In this document: in pieces, positions 1 through 6,026 of the stretch
Layout of the letters: each line of letters starts with the position of its first letter
Numbering within the stretch: the first letter of the stretch is position 1
NCBI GenBank assembly: GCA_035517775.1
Contig: DATIYF010000108.1
Coordinates: 1 to 6,241 of the forward strand
Origin: DATIYF01 sp035517775
GTDB taxonomy: Bacteria; Acidobacteriota; Terriglobia; Terriglobales; Acidobacteriaceae
Reading direction: 5' to 3'
Length of the DNA stretch: 6,241 nucleotides
Translations under genes and position numbers: made by a program
The notes under the pieces: generated by a model
The model's input: the letters and a program-made list of their open reading frames with translations, nothing else
What the model was told of the DNA's origin: nothing
Database searches by the model: none

Positions 1-1008
1 ATCTCCATCCTGCTATACCACAATGAGGGCAACGGCAAATTCAAGGATGTGACCCGGCAGGCTCACGTGGATAAGCCCATCAAGGGCCTGGGAATCGCGA
101 TCGCCGACTACGACCACGATGGCTGGACCGATATTCTGGTCGCCAACGACTCCATTCCCGAGTCCCTTTTTCACAACAAGGGCGATGGGACCTTTGAAGA
201 GGTCGGCCTGGTTTCCGGCGTCGGCCTGGATGGCAGCGGCGCTTCCTTCGCCGGCATGGGCGTGGATTTCGCGGACTACAATAATGACGGCTGGCCGGAC
301 GTGATCATCACTGATCTAGCCAACCAGCGTTACGCACTTTACGAAAACGCCGGAGACGGCACTTTCAACTACACCACCAACAGTTCCGGCCTGGGCGCGA
401 TCAGCCTGCTGCATTCCGGCTGGGGCGTGCGCTTTGTGGACTACGACAACGACGGCTGGAAGGACCTGTTCATCGTTCAGTCACACGTGATGGATACCAT
501 CGAAATCAATGAGCCCCACCTTCGCTACCGCGAGCCGCCCGTGCTGCTGCATAACGAAAAGGGCAAGAAATTTGTGGATGTTTCCGGCGCCTCGGGTCAG
601 ATTTTCAGTGAGCGATGGGCCTCGCGCGGCATGGCCGAGGGCGATCTCGACAATGACGGCAAAGTGGATTTCGTCGTGACCTCCAACAACGGCTCGGCCT
701 GGGTGCTGAGGAATGAAACCCCGACCCCGAACCATTGGATCGAGTTGAAGCTGACGGGCGTGAAGAGTAACCGCGACGCGATCGGGGCGCGGGTGGAGAT
801 TGAAACCAGCGGCGGCCCGCAATATGCCACCGTGACAACCAGCGGCAGTTATGAATCCTCGAGTGACTCGCGGCTGCACTTCGGCCTGGGGGCGGCAGAG
901 TCCCTGCGGCAGATTCAAATTCACTGGCCCAGCGGTGTGGTGCAGACAATGAAAGATATCAAGGCGGACCAGATTCTCCGCATTACGGAGTCCATTTCAC
1001 AGCCCTGA
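1..1008 (+). CDS. CRTAC1-type FG-GAP/VCBS repeat protein with ASPIC/UnbV domain (5' partial)
   Basis: The reading frame is open from base 1, so the first coding residues and any signal peptide lie outside the window; 335 residues are visible. Seen: four calcium-loop-like DxDxDG motifs typical of FG-GAP/VCBS beta-propeller blades, at visible residues 36-44 (DYDHDGWTD), 92-100 (DYNNDGWPD), 147-155 (DYDNDGWKD) and 215-223 (DLDNDGKVD). A C-terminal ASPIC/UnbV domain follows at about 262-312 (GARVEIE start, LHFGLG, then IHWPSG). Known: such proteins are usually secreted or surface-located and are common in Acidobacteriota and Planctomycetota; their biochemical role is mostly undefined. A GTG at 49 is an internal Val codon, not a start, because repeat homology continues upstream of it (LLYHNEGNGKF). 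The gene ends in TGA one base before the ATG of the TPR lipoprotein, which implies co-transcription. Inferred: carbohydrate or protein binding outside the cell. Family call is firm; function is not. Confidence 0.9.
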   Translation: MSILLYHNEGNGKFKDVTRQAHVDKPIKGLGIAIADYDHDGWTDILVANDSIPESLFHNKGDGTFEEVGLVSGVGLDGSGASFAGMGVDFADYNNDGWPDVIITDLANQRYALYENAGDGTFNYTTNSSGLGAISLLHSGWGVRFVDYDNDGWKDLFIVQSHVMDTIEINEPHLRYREPPVLLHNEKGKKFVDVSGASGQIFSERWASRGMAEGDLDNDGKVDFVVTSNNGSAWVLRNETPTPNHWIELKLTGVKSNRDAIGARVEIETSGGPQYATVTTSGSYESSSDSRLHFGLGAAESLRQIQIHWPSGVVQTMKDIKADQILRITESISQP

Positions 1009-1009
1009 G

Positions 1010-2053
1010 ATGCGACGTGCCTTGACCATGGCGTGGGTGATAAGCGCGGCTTGCGCGCTGCTGCTCTCGGCCTGTGCCGCCCAGACAGCCGGTATAGATA
1101 CTGCGCGAGAGTTATTCCAGCAGCGCCGCTGGCAGCAGGCCGCCAGCGCCTTTGCCGCGATCGAGAAAGCGCAACCCAACCAGACCGAGGCCCGGCTCTA
1201 TCTGGCAAAGTGCTCCATCAATCTCGGCCGCTACGACGAGGCCGGGCGCGAGCTTGAGGCGTATCTGGCCCTTCATCCCCAGTCCGATGATGCCGCCTAC
1301 CTGATCGCTTACGTGCGCTTCCGGCAGGACAAGCCGGCCGACTCGCTGCATCTTTATACCGCGGCGGCCCGGCTCAAGCCCCCTGGCGCCGACGATCTCA
1401 AGATTGTGGCTCTCGACTATGTTCTTCTGAACGACTACGACGATGCCTCTCGCTATCTGGAAATGGCGCTGCGCATGGACCCCGACAACCTCGAGGCGCG
1501 TTATCACCTGGGGCGGGTGCGCTATCAGCAGAACCGGTTTGATGAAGCGATTGCCGCCTTCAATGAGGTGCTCAAGCACGACCCCACCAGCGCACGCGCA
1601 CAAGACAACCTTGGTCTTTGCCTCGAGGCTGAAAACAAGGTTGAGCCGGCCATCGCCGCCTACCGCAAGGCCATCGCGCTCGATGAAGTGAGCGGCGTGC
1701 ACAATGCTGAGCCGTATCTGGACCTGGGAATTCTGCTGGTGAAATCAGGTACGCCTGAGGAGGGCGTCACACTACTGGAGAAGGCCGTCGGGATTGATCC
1801 TAAATCCGCCAAGGCGCATTACCAACTGGCGAAGGCGTATTTCGATCTCGAAAAACTTGCCGAGGCGGAACATGAGGCCCAACGGGCGGTCGCGCTCGAT
1901 GCCAATAACTCCTCGGCGCACTATCTGCTGGGGCGTATTTATCATCGCGTCGGCCGCTCTGATCTGGAAGCCAAAGAATTCCAGATCACTCAGCGATTGC
2001 TGGCTACTTCCCACCACACCGGCGGCATGGCAACGGGAACGGTTCCACAATGA
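1010..2053 (+). CDS. TPR-repeat lipoprotein
   Basis: This is a 347-residue exported tetratricopeptide protein. The N-terminus has two Arg, a hydrophobic stretch and a lipobox LSAC with Cys22 as the predicted lipidation site, so the mature protein should be membrane-anchored. About nine TPR units follow with roughly 34-residue spacing, starting near residues 27, 59, 93, 127, 161, 195, 233, 267 and 301. Recognisable signatures include YHLGRVRYQQNRFDEAIAAF and AHYQLAKAYFDLEKLAEAE. The ATG at 1010 is preferred over the one at 1028 because it keeps the basic n-region of the signal. No good Shine-Dalgarno is seen, and the start sits one base after the upstream TGA (TGAGATG), so translational coupling is likely. 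The stop overlaps the next start as ATGA. Known: TPR solenoids are protein-protein scaffolds. Inferred: it assembles partners at the envelope, possibly the neighbouring propeller and hydrolase. No catalytic motif is seen. Confidence 0.9.
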   Translation: MRRALTMAWVISAACALLLSACAAQTAGIDTARELFQQRRWQQAASAFAAIEKAQPNQTEARLYLAKCSINLGRYDEAGRELEAYLALHPQSDDAAYLIAYVRFRQDKPADSLHLYTAAARLKPPGADDLKIVALDYVLLNDYDDASRYLEMALRMDPDNLEARYHLGRVRYQQNRFDEAIAAFNEVLKHDPTSARAQDNLGLCLEAENKVEPAIAAYRKAIALDEVSGVHNAEPYLDLGILLVKSGTPEEGVTLLEKAVGIDPKSAKAHYQLAKAYFDLEKLAEAEHEAQRAVALDANNSSAHYLLGRIYHRVGRSDLEAKEFQITQRLLATSHHTGGMATGTVPQ

Positions 2054-3291
2054 GGGTTCAGCCCGGCTACGTTCTTGGTAGCCGAACGCGCGCACCGGCG
2101 CTGGCGCTTTGCCTCGTTATGCTGCTTATCTTGCCGCGCGTGTCTTCGGGCCAGAGCTCCTCCAAACCGCCCGAAGCTAATTTCGGCCTTCTGCGCGACG
2201 CGGCGGAGTTAATCGCCAGGGGCGACCTCTCACGGGCCGAAACCGAAATTCAGTTTGTGCTGCGGCAGACCCCGAACAGCTCACGCGCGCTTAACCTGCT
2301 GGGCATCGTGCGGGCACAGCAGCATCGCAACTCGGAAGCCGAAGCCCTGTTCAAGAAGGCCCTGCAGATTGATCCGGGGTTTGCCAGCGCCTGCGTGGAT
2401 CTCGGCCTGCTGTACGCTCAATCGGATCGGGGCGATGACGCCATTGCTCAATTCCGGCAGGCGTTGAAGTTAGACCCGCAGCGCCACGACGCCGCCAACG
2501 CCCTGCTCGGCGTGTACAGAACGCAGGCGCGAGCGGCGGTGCAGGCGGGCAATGATGAAAAAGCCCTCTCTCTTCTGATCGAAGCGCGCAAGATCGCGCC
2601 CCAGGATCCAGATACGCTTTTCGATTTCGGCATGGTGGCTCTGCGCATGTCGCTGTTGCAAGATGCCGTTCAGGCCCTGCAGCAGGAATTGACCCTCCGC
2701 AAAGACGATGCGCCGGCGATTTATGCTCTGGGGCGGGCCGAGATTGGCATGTCGAACTTTGAGGATGCCCGGGTGCAGTTTCAGCGCTACGTGCAGCTGC
2801 GGCCCCAGGATGCCAGCGGCCACTACGCGTTAGGTCTCACGCTTGCCAGCCTGCAACAAGACCCCGCGGCGCGGCGCGAGTTTGAAGAGTCGGTAAAGCT
2901 CGACCCGGCCCAAACCGAATCTTATTTTCGCCTGGGCCTGCTGGACCTGGATCAGAACGAGCTCGATCGCGCCGCCGCCAGGTTCCATTTCGTCCTGCAG
3001 CGCAACCCCCGCCATGCGGGCGCTCTCACCGGAATGGGCCGCGTGGATTTGAATCTTAAGCAATATCAGGCGGCCGCCAACCTGTTGCAGCAGGCGGCGG
3101 ATATTGATCCGGGTTTGCGTGAGGCGCACTATTATCTGGGCCTGACCTATGCCCGGCTCGGCCGCACTAAGGAGTCAGAACAGGAGTTGCAGATCGCCAC
3201 GCGCATTAATCAGGAGGAAGTGAAAAAACATCAGTTTGGGCTCCGCCTCATGCCCCCCGACGCTGGGAGCGGAAATGCCGGTCCGCCCTGA
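2050..3291 (+). CDS. Exported TPR-repeat protein
   Basis: This is a 413-residue protein. Arg residues at 2, 12 and 14 precede a hydrophobic core (about 15-29) and a plausible signal-peptidase I site after VSSG (residue 34). Cys21 lacks a proper lipobox (LAL precedes it), so a soluble periplasmic or secreted protein is more likely than a lipoprotein. The mature part is almost entirely TPR, about ten units. Five are in strict 34-residue register at residues 221, 255, 289, 323 and 357; examples are AIYALGRAEIGMSNFEDARV and AHYYLGLTYARLGRTKESEQ. The tail after 395 is Gly/Pro-rich and short. The start ATG overlaps the preceding stop by four bases (ATGA), the usual arrangement for coupled translation. 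The protein is similar in design to the preceding TPR lipoprotein, and the pair may be an old duplication. Inferred role: scaffold or adaptor in an envelope assembly. Partner and substrate cannot be read from the sequence. Confidence 0.9.
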   Translation: MRVQPGYVLGSRTRAPALALCLVMLLILPRVSSGQSSSKPPEANFGLLRDAAELIARGDLSRAETEIQFVLRQTPNSSRALNLLGIVRAQQHRNSEAEALFKKALQIDPGFASACVDLGLLYAQSDRGDDAIAQFRQALKLDPQRHDAANALLGVYRTQARAAVQAGNDEKALSLLIEARKIAPQDPDTLFDFGMVALRMSLLQDAVQALQQELTLRKDDAPAIYALGRAEIGMSNFEDARVQFQRYVQLRPQDASGHYALGLTLASLQQDPAARREFEESVKLDPAQTESYFRLGLLDLDQNELDRAAARFHFVLQRNPRHAGALTGMGRVDLNLKQYQAAANLLQQAADIDPGLREAHYYLGLTYARLGRTKESEQELQIATRINQEEVKKHQFGLRLMPPDAGSGNAGPP

Positions 3292-3328
3292 TGTGCTCGC
3301 CTCGGGCGGTTCGCTTAATATCAGCAAC

Positions 3329-3334
3329 GGGAGG
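3329..3334 (+). promoter_or_regulatory. Shine-Dalgarno for the GH43 gene
   Basis: GGGAGG lies 4 nt before the ATG at 3339 and 10 nt before the in-frame ATG at 3345. It decides against the earlier in-frame ATG at 3291, which overlaps the preceding TGA (TGATG) but has no Shine-Dalgarno of its own. Confidence 0.65.
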
Positions 3335-3338
3335 CATC

Positions 3339-4403
3339 ATGAGGATGCTCATGAAATTCGCGTTTTCGGTTTCTGTGGCCGTCGCCGTCGCCCTTACCCT
3401 TACCAGCTGGGCCCAATCCGCTCCCGCCGTGCCCCAGGCACTTTCCCTCGCGGGCGACGTCGAGGGCGCGCATGACCCCTCGATTATTAAAGAAGGCAAT
3501 ACCTGGTACCTGTTTGGCACAGCCACCGAGCATCCGCGTGAGGGCGAACTTCCCATTCGCTGCTCTAGGGATTTGCATGAATGGAAGCGCTGTGGCTATG
3601 TCTTGCCCGGCGTCCCGGAGTGGATCAAGAAAAAAAGCCCGCAGACCCGCGAGCTTTGGGCGCCCGACATTTCCTTTTTCGATGGCCAATATCACCTCTA
3701 CTACGCGTTTTCAGTCTTCGGTAAAAACACCTCCGGCATTGCTCTGCTGACCAACAAAACCCTCGACCCGCACAGCCCCGGCTTTCATTGGGAGGATCGC
3801 GGCCTGGTGCTTCGCTCTACGGAGCAGGATGATTTCAACGCCATTGATCCCAACCTGGTAATAGACGCTCAGGGCACGACCTGGCTGGCCTTCGGCAGCT
3901 TTTGGAGCGGCATTAAAATGCGGCGCATTGACCGCAAGACCGGCCTGTTATCGAAGCAAGACACCAAACTCTATTCGCTCGCCACGCGGTCCAAGCCGGC
4001 CAACGCCCCTCCGCCGCCACCGAACCTTCCGCCGGATTGGGAGGCCATCGAGGCGCCCTTCATCGTTCACCACGATAGCTATTACTACCTCTTCGTCTCC
4101 TGGGACTTGTGCTGCCGCGGAACGCACAGCAACTACAAAACGATGGTCGGCCGTTCACGCGCCGTTACCGGCCCCTACGTGGATGCAAGCGGCGTTCCCA
4201 TGATGCAGGGCGGTGGAACTCCGCTGCTGGCAGGCAACGGCCGCTGGCTCGGTCCAGGCGGAGAGTCGGTGCTTTTGGGAAAACCGGAAGACGTCATCGT
4301 TTTTCACGCATATGACGCTCATTCCGGAAAGCCTTCGTTGCAGATTTCGACCCTTGCCTGGGTGAACGGCTGGCCGAAAGCCGCTCTGCAAGAAGGCCAT
4401 TAG
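3339..4403 (+). CDS. Exported GH43 family glycosidase, arabinan endo-1,5-alpha-L-arabinosidase type
   Basis: From ATG 3339 the product is 354 residues with a Sec signal (KFAFSVSVAVAVALTLTSWA) and predicted cleavage after Ala25. The five-bladed GH43 propeller is recognised by HDPS (Asp46, general base), LWAPD (Asp110), AIDPN (Asp170, pKa modulator), FGSFWSGIK, AIEAPF (Glu238, general acid), CCRG (Cys258-Cys259), GPGG and FHAYDA (His323, which lines the active-site centre in arabinanases). The catalytic triad is therefore intact. Known: GH43 enzymes with this motif set cut alpha-1,5-arabinan, EC 3.2.1.99; relatives include arabinofuranosidases, so the exact bond cut is unproven. A Pro-rich loop (residues 219-234) sits just before the catalytic Glu. 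An alternative start at 3291 would add 16 residues before the signal. The gene closes the four-gene operon and suggests that the operon handles plant cell-wall pectin side chains. Confidence 0.9.
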   Translation: MRMLMKFAFSVSVAVAVALTLTSWAQSAPAVPQALSLAGDVEGAHDPSIIKEGNTWYLFGTATEHPREGELPIRCSRDLHEWKRCGYVLPGVPEWIKKKSPQTRELWAPDISFFDGQYHLYYAFSVFGKNTSGIALLTNKTLDPHSPGFHWEDRGLVLRSTEQDDFNAIDPNLVIDAQGTTWLAFGSFWSGIKMRRIDRKTGLLSKQDTKLYSLATRSKPANAPPPPPNLPPDWEAIEAPFIVHHDSYYYLFVSWDLCCRGTHSNYKTMVGRSRAVTGPYVDASGVPMMQGGGTPLLAGNGRWLGPGGESVLLGKPEDVIVFHAYDAHSGKPSLQISTLAWVNGWPKAALQEGH

Positions 4404-4627
4404 CAGGCTGTGGAAAAGGCTGCCTGAGCGCAAGAAACGGCTGAAGATGTTAAACCCCCAAAGCGGACAAGATTCAGCGGCTTGGCGGCATGAGTGCTTC
4501 TTGTCAAGGTTGCCCGCTCTCAAGTGCTCCATGGTTACTCGTTGATTTTAATTTTCTTCTGCGGGTGGGCACTTTCGCCAAGAACAGATTCAGAGCGCCT
4601 CGGGATGGCGGCGCCTGTCTATTCAAC
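4404..4627. other. Convergent intergenic gap, no gene seen
   Basis: This stretch separates the converging hydrolase and regulator genes. The frames crossing it give no recognisable protein. It holds a weak stem (CAGGC at 4404-4408 with GCCTG at 4422-4426), a T-rich run at 4541-4559 without an adjoining GC stem, and a 5-bp GCGCC/GGCGC stem near 4594-4615 without a T-tract on either strand. None makes a convincing intrinsic terminator, so termination may be Rho-dependent or these stems may be enough. Confidence 0.5.
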
Positions 4628-5458
4628 TTAGGCTGTCGGGGTGCGGCGACCGGCGGACTCCACCGCCTGGGGGAAGGCTTCTGAGACTGTCTTAAGCGGG
4701 CTAAGGGAAGTCGCAGCCGGAGGGGGTCCGGAAGCTGTGCGAGGAGGAAGCTGGCTCAAGGCTGTAGGCTGCGGGGCTTTGCGCGGGTGGCTTGTGGCGT
4801 AGAGAACAAGCTCCACACGATTGGAGACCCCGAGCTTGTCGAAGATCTTGAACAGATAGTTACGGACCGTATGCTCGCTGAGGTTGAGTTGCTGCGCAAT
4901 TTCACGGTTGCCCAGGCCTTCCACCACCAGTCCCACCACTTCCTCCTCACGGTGGCTGAGCAGTTTCAGGCCGTGAGCATCCACCACTCGCAGCTGCGGC
5001 GTGCGGCTCCAGGCGGAAAGCACATATCCCAATTCCTGCGTATTGAGCCAGATCTGTCCCTGATGGACGCAGCGAATGCACTTGAAAAGCGCGGCCGGCT
5101 GAAAATCGGAGCGTGAAAAGACCCCGCGGCTCCCACCCCGCATGGCATCCAGAACCAGGTGGGGTTCGGAGTGGTTCAGTAGAAGGACGACGCGTAGTTG
5201 CGGATCTAACTCCCGCCCCGTCTTTAAGGCCATCAGGCCGGTCAGAGGACCGTCGGCAAGATCCACGCCGACCAGCGCCACATCCACGCCCCCGTGGCGC
5301 ACCCGGCTGAGAAGCGAGTCCTGGCTTGCGCACGTGGCCAGCACCCGGAAATCTGGCTGTCCGTTCAGCAGGGCGGCCAAAAGCGCGCAACTCAGCGGGT
5401 CAGCGTCGGCCACGATCAGTGACAGCGCCTCTGGTGCCGGGGAACGTTGCTCTTCCAC
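4628..5458 (-). CDS. NarL/FixJ-type response regulator with degenerate receiver and LuxR HTH
   Basis: This is a 276-residue cytoplasmic DNA-binding regulator. Residues about 10-135 form a receiver fold (LIVADADP, DVALVGVDLADGPL, VVLLLNHSE, RGGSRGVFSR). Residues about 164-222 form a LuxR-type HTH with the usual signatures LSHREEEVVGL, NREIAQQLNLSEHTVRNY and KLGVSNRVELVLYA. Aligned to the canonical receiver, the phospho-accepting Asp is Gly64, the second acidic residue is Ala19, the switch Thr/Ser is Asn95 and the conserved Lys is Arg116, so ordinary phospho-activation is unlikely; Asp66 is the nearest acidic substitute. A tail of about 54 residues (223-276), rich in Pro, Ser, Thr and Ala, extends past the HTH, making the protein longer than the usual 210-220. 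The GTG start at 5458 is supported by AGGAG five bases upstream. No histidine kinase is adjacent. Target genes are unknown; the divergent PilZ gene and the regulator's own promoter are candidates. Confidence 0.92.
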   Translation of the reverse strand: MEEQRSPAPEALSLIVADADPLSCALLAALLNGQPDFRVLATCASQDSLLSRVRHGGVDVALVGVDLADGPLTGLMALKTGRELDPQLRVVLLLNHSEPHLVLDAMRGGSRGVFSRSDFQPAALFKCIRCVHQGQIWLNTQELGYVLSAWSRTPQLRVVDAHGLKLLSHREEEVVGLVVEGLGNREIAQQLNLSEHTVRNYLFKIFDKLGVSNRVELVLYATSHPRKAPQPTALSQLPPRTASGPPPAATSLSPLKTVSEAFPQAVESAGRRTPTA

Positions 5459-5463
5459 GATAG

Positions 5464-5468
5464 CTCCT
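5464..5468 (-). promoter_or_regulatory. Shine-Dalgarno for the response regulator
   Basis: On the minus strand AGGAG is followed by CTATC and then the GTG start at 5458. The five-base spacing is good and fixes a non-ATG start. Confidence 0.75.
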
Positions 5469-5614
5469 GGGACGAACCTGCTAGAGAGACTGACGTGAAA
5501 CCGCTGCTCGAACCGCCAGACAGTATAGGCAGCTGCGTGCTACTCAAGTATGACCACCAGATTAAAATTCCGGTACAAGAACTCGGCGACAGCGAGTGTG
5601 CACGCCTTACCGCC

Positions 5615-5630
5615 GGCATGCGTACATGCC
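5615..5630. repeat. Inverted repeat GGCATG-CGTA-CATGCC
   Basis: Perfect 6-bp arms are separated by 4 bases. If the promoter at 5692-5720 is real, this lies in the leader RNA of the regulator and could fold as a small hairpin; as DNA it could also be a protein site. Confidence 0.4.
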
Positions 5631-5640
5631 CCGTCCTACG

Positions 5641-5655
5641 CCCCAAGTGCTGGGG
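5641..5655. repeat. Inverted repeat CCCCA-AGTGC-TGGGG
   Basis: A perfect 5-bp GC-rich stem has a 5-base loop. It falls in the predicted untranslated leader of the regulator and has no T-tract on the minus strand, so it does not look like a terminator. Confidence 0.35.
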
Positions 5656-5684
5656 ATACTTACGCCGACACGGCTGGGTGTTTG

Positions 5685-5701
5685 ACTGCAGATTCTGCAG
5701 T
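5685..5701. promoter_or_regulatory. 17-bp operator-like dyad overlapping the regulator's -10
   Basis: ACTGCAGA-T-TCTGCAGT has perfect 8-bp arms around one central base. It covers the predicted -10 hexamer (5692-5697) and the likely transcription start. Size and symmetry suit a dimeric HTH protein. Binding by the regulator itself is an inference from position only. Confidence 0.45.
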
Positions 5702-5720
5702 TCCGCAGCAGAGCTGTCAA
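5692..5720 (-). promoter_or_regulatory. Predicted sigma-70-type promoter of the response regulator
   Basis: On the minus strand, TTGACA (5715-5720, perfect -35) is followed by exactly 17 bases and CAGAAT (5692-5697, four of six -10 matches). An AT-rich block with AATTAAAAAATTA lies directly upstream at about 5724-5736, where an UP element would be. The predicted start near 5685 gives a leader of about 227 bases before the GTG at 5458. Confidence 0.5.
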
Positions 5721-5759
5721 TCCTAATTTTTTAATTCCCTCCATAAGGGCAAGAAATGG

Positions 5760-5775
5760 TTGCATAGTTTTGCAT
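5760..5775. repeat. Two TTGCAT direct repeats one helical turn apart
   Basis: TTGCAT occurs at 5760-5765 and again at 5770-5775, a 10-bp period, with a partial TTGC at 5778-5781. The pair is centred about 80 bases upstream of the predicted start of the regulator transcript, a usual place for an activator site. No known binding protein was recognised. Confidence 0.3.
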
Positions 5776-6019
5776 CTTTGCGGGTCCTGACCCTGCAATT
5801 TGACACTCCAATCTCTGGATCACGCCAGCCCGACCGGGACAAACGTACCTTCGCCCGGTGAGCGGAATGTTCACTTGCCTCCTGGAAATTCGTCAGCTGA
5901 CCGGAAGAAAACCAGAGGTGGCAGTCACGCACACAATCCTTCTCTTGTCCATCCGCTGGGAAAACCCCATTCTCATTTTCAACTATTCCAATGCCCAGCC
6001 TCTTAACAGCCGAGCCAGT

Positions 6020-6025
6020 AGGAGG
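6020..6025 (+). promoter_or_regulatory. Shine-Dalgarno for the PilZ gene
   Basis: A perfect AGGAGG lies only 1 nt from ATG 6027 but 4 nt from the in-frame GTG at 6030. The spacing therefore favours GTG 6030 as the real initiation codon, changing the product by a single residue. Confidence 0.55.
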
Positions 6026-6026
6026 A

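Larger units (their letters stand above)
5459..6026. other. Divergent intergenic region between the regulator and PilZ genes
   Basis: About 570 bases lie between the two divergent genes. The open frames crossing it (for example 5447-5734 plus and 5723-6205 minus) lack a recognisable family, and one overlaps the PilZ start, so I read the region as regulatory. Besides the promoter and dyads listed separately, it holds a 6-bp ACCGGG/CCCGGT stem (5833-5838 with 5854-5859) and a 10-bp palindrome GTCAGCTGAC (5892-5901) on the PilZ side. No convincing -35/-10 pair for the PilZ gene was found. Confidence 0.55.

Noticed and set aside
481..924. 147-residue antisense open frame in the CRTAC1-type gene
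   Set aside because: It is a shadow of a GC-rich coding region; the sense frame has clear FG-GAP and ASPIC motifs.
3291..3338. Upstream ATG (TGATG overlap) as the GH43 start
   Set aside because: It has no Shine-Dalgarno and would put 16 residues before a well-formed signal peptide; the GGGAGG before 3339 is a better fit, though coupling at 3291 cannot be excluded.
4404..4426. CAGGC/GCCTG stem right after the hydrolase stop as a terminator
   Set aside because: It has only five pairs plus a mismatch, and no T-tract follows.
5447..5734. 95-residue plus-strand open frame with several Cys
   Set aside because: It starts antisense inside the regulator gene, spans the predicted promoter and dyads, and the Cys spacing fits no known zinc motif.
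5800..5805. Plus-strand TTGACA as a -35 for the PilZ gene
   Set aside because: No -10-like hexamer occurs 16-18 bases downstream (the sequence there is CGCCAG-like).
5859..5875. GTGA-N9-TCAC as a CRP-type site
   Set aside because: The half-site spacing is 9 rather than 6 and the flanking bases do not match.
5892..5901. Palindrome GTCAGCTGAC as an operator
   Set aside because: It is ten bases with no extension and no nearby promoter, so chance is likely.
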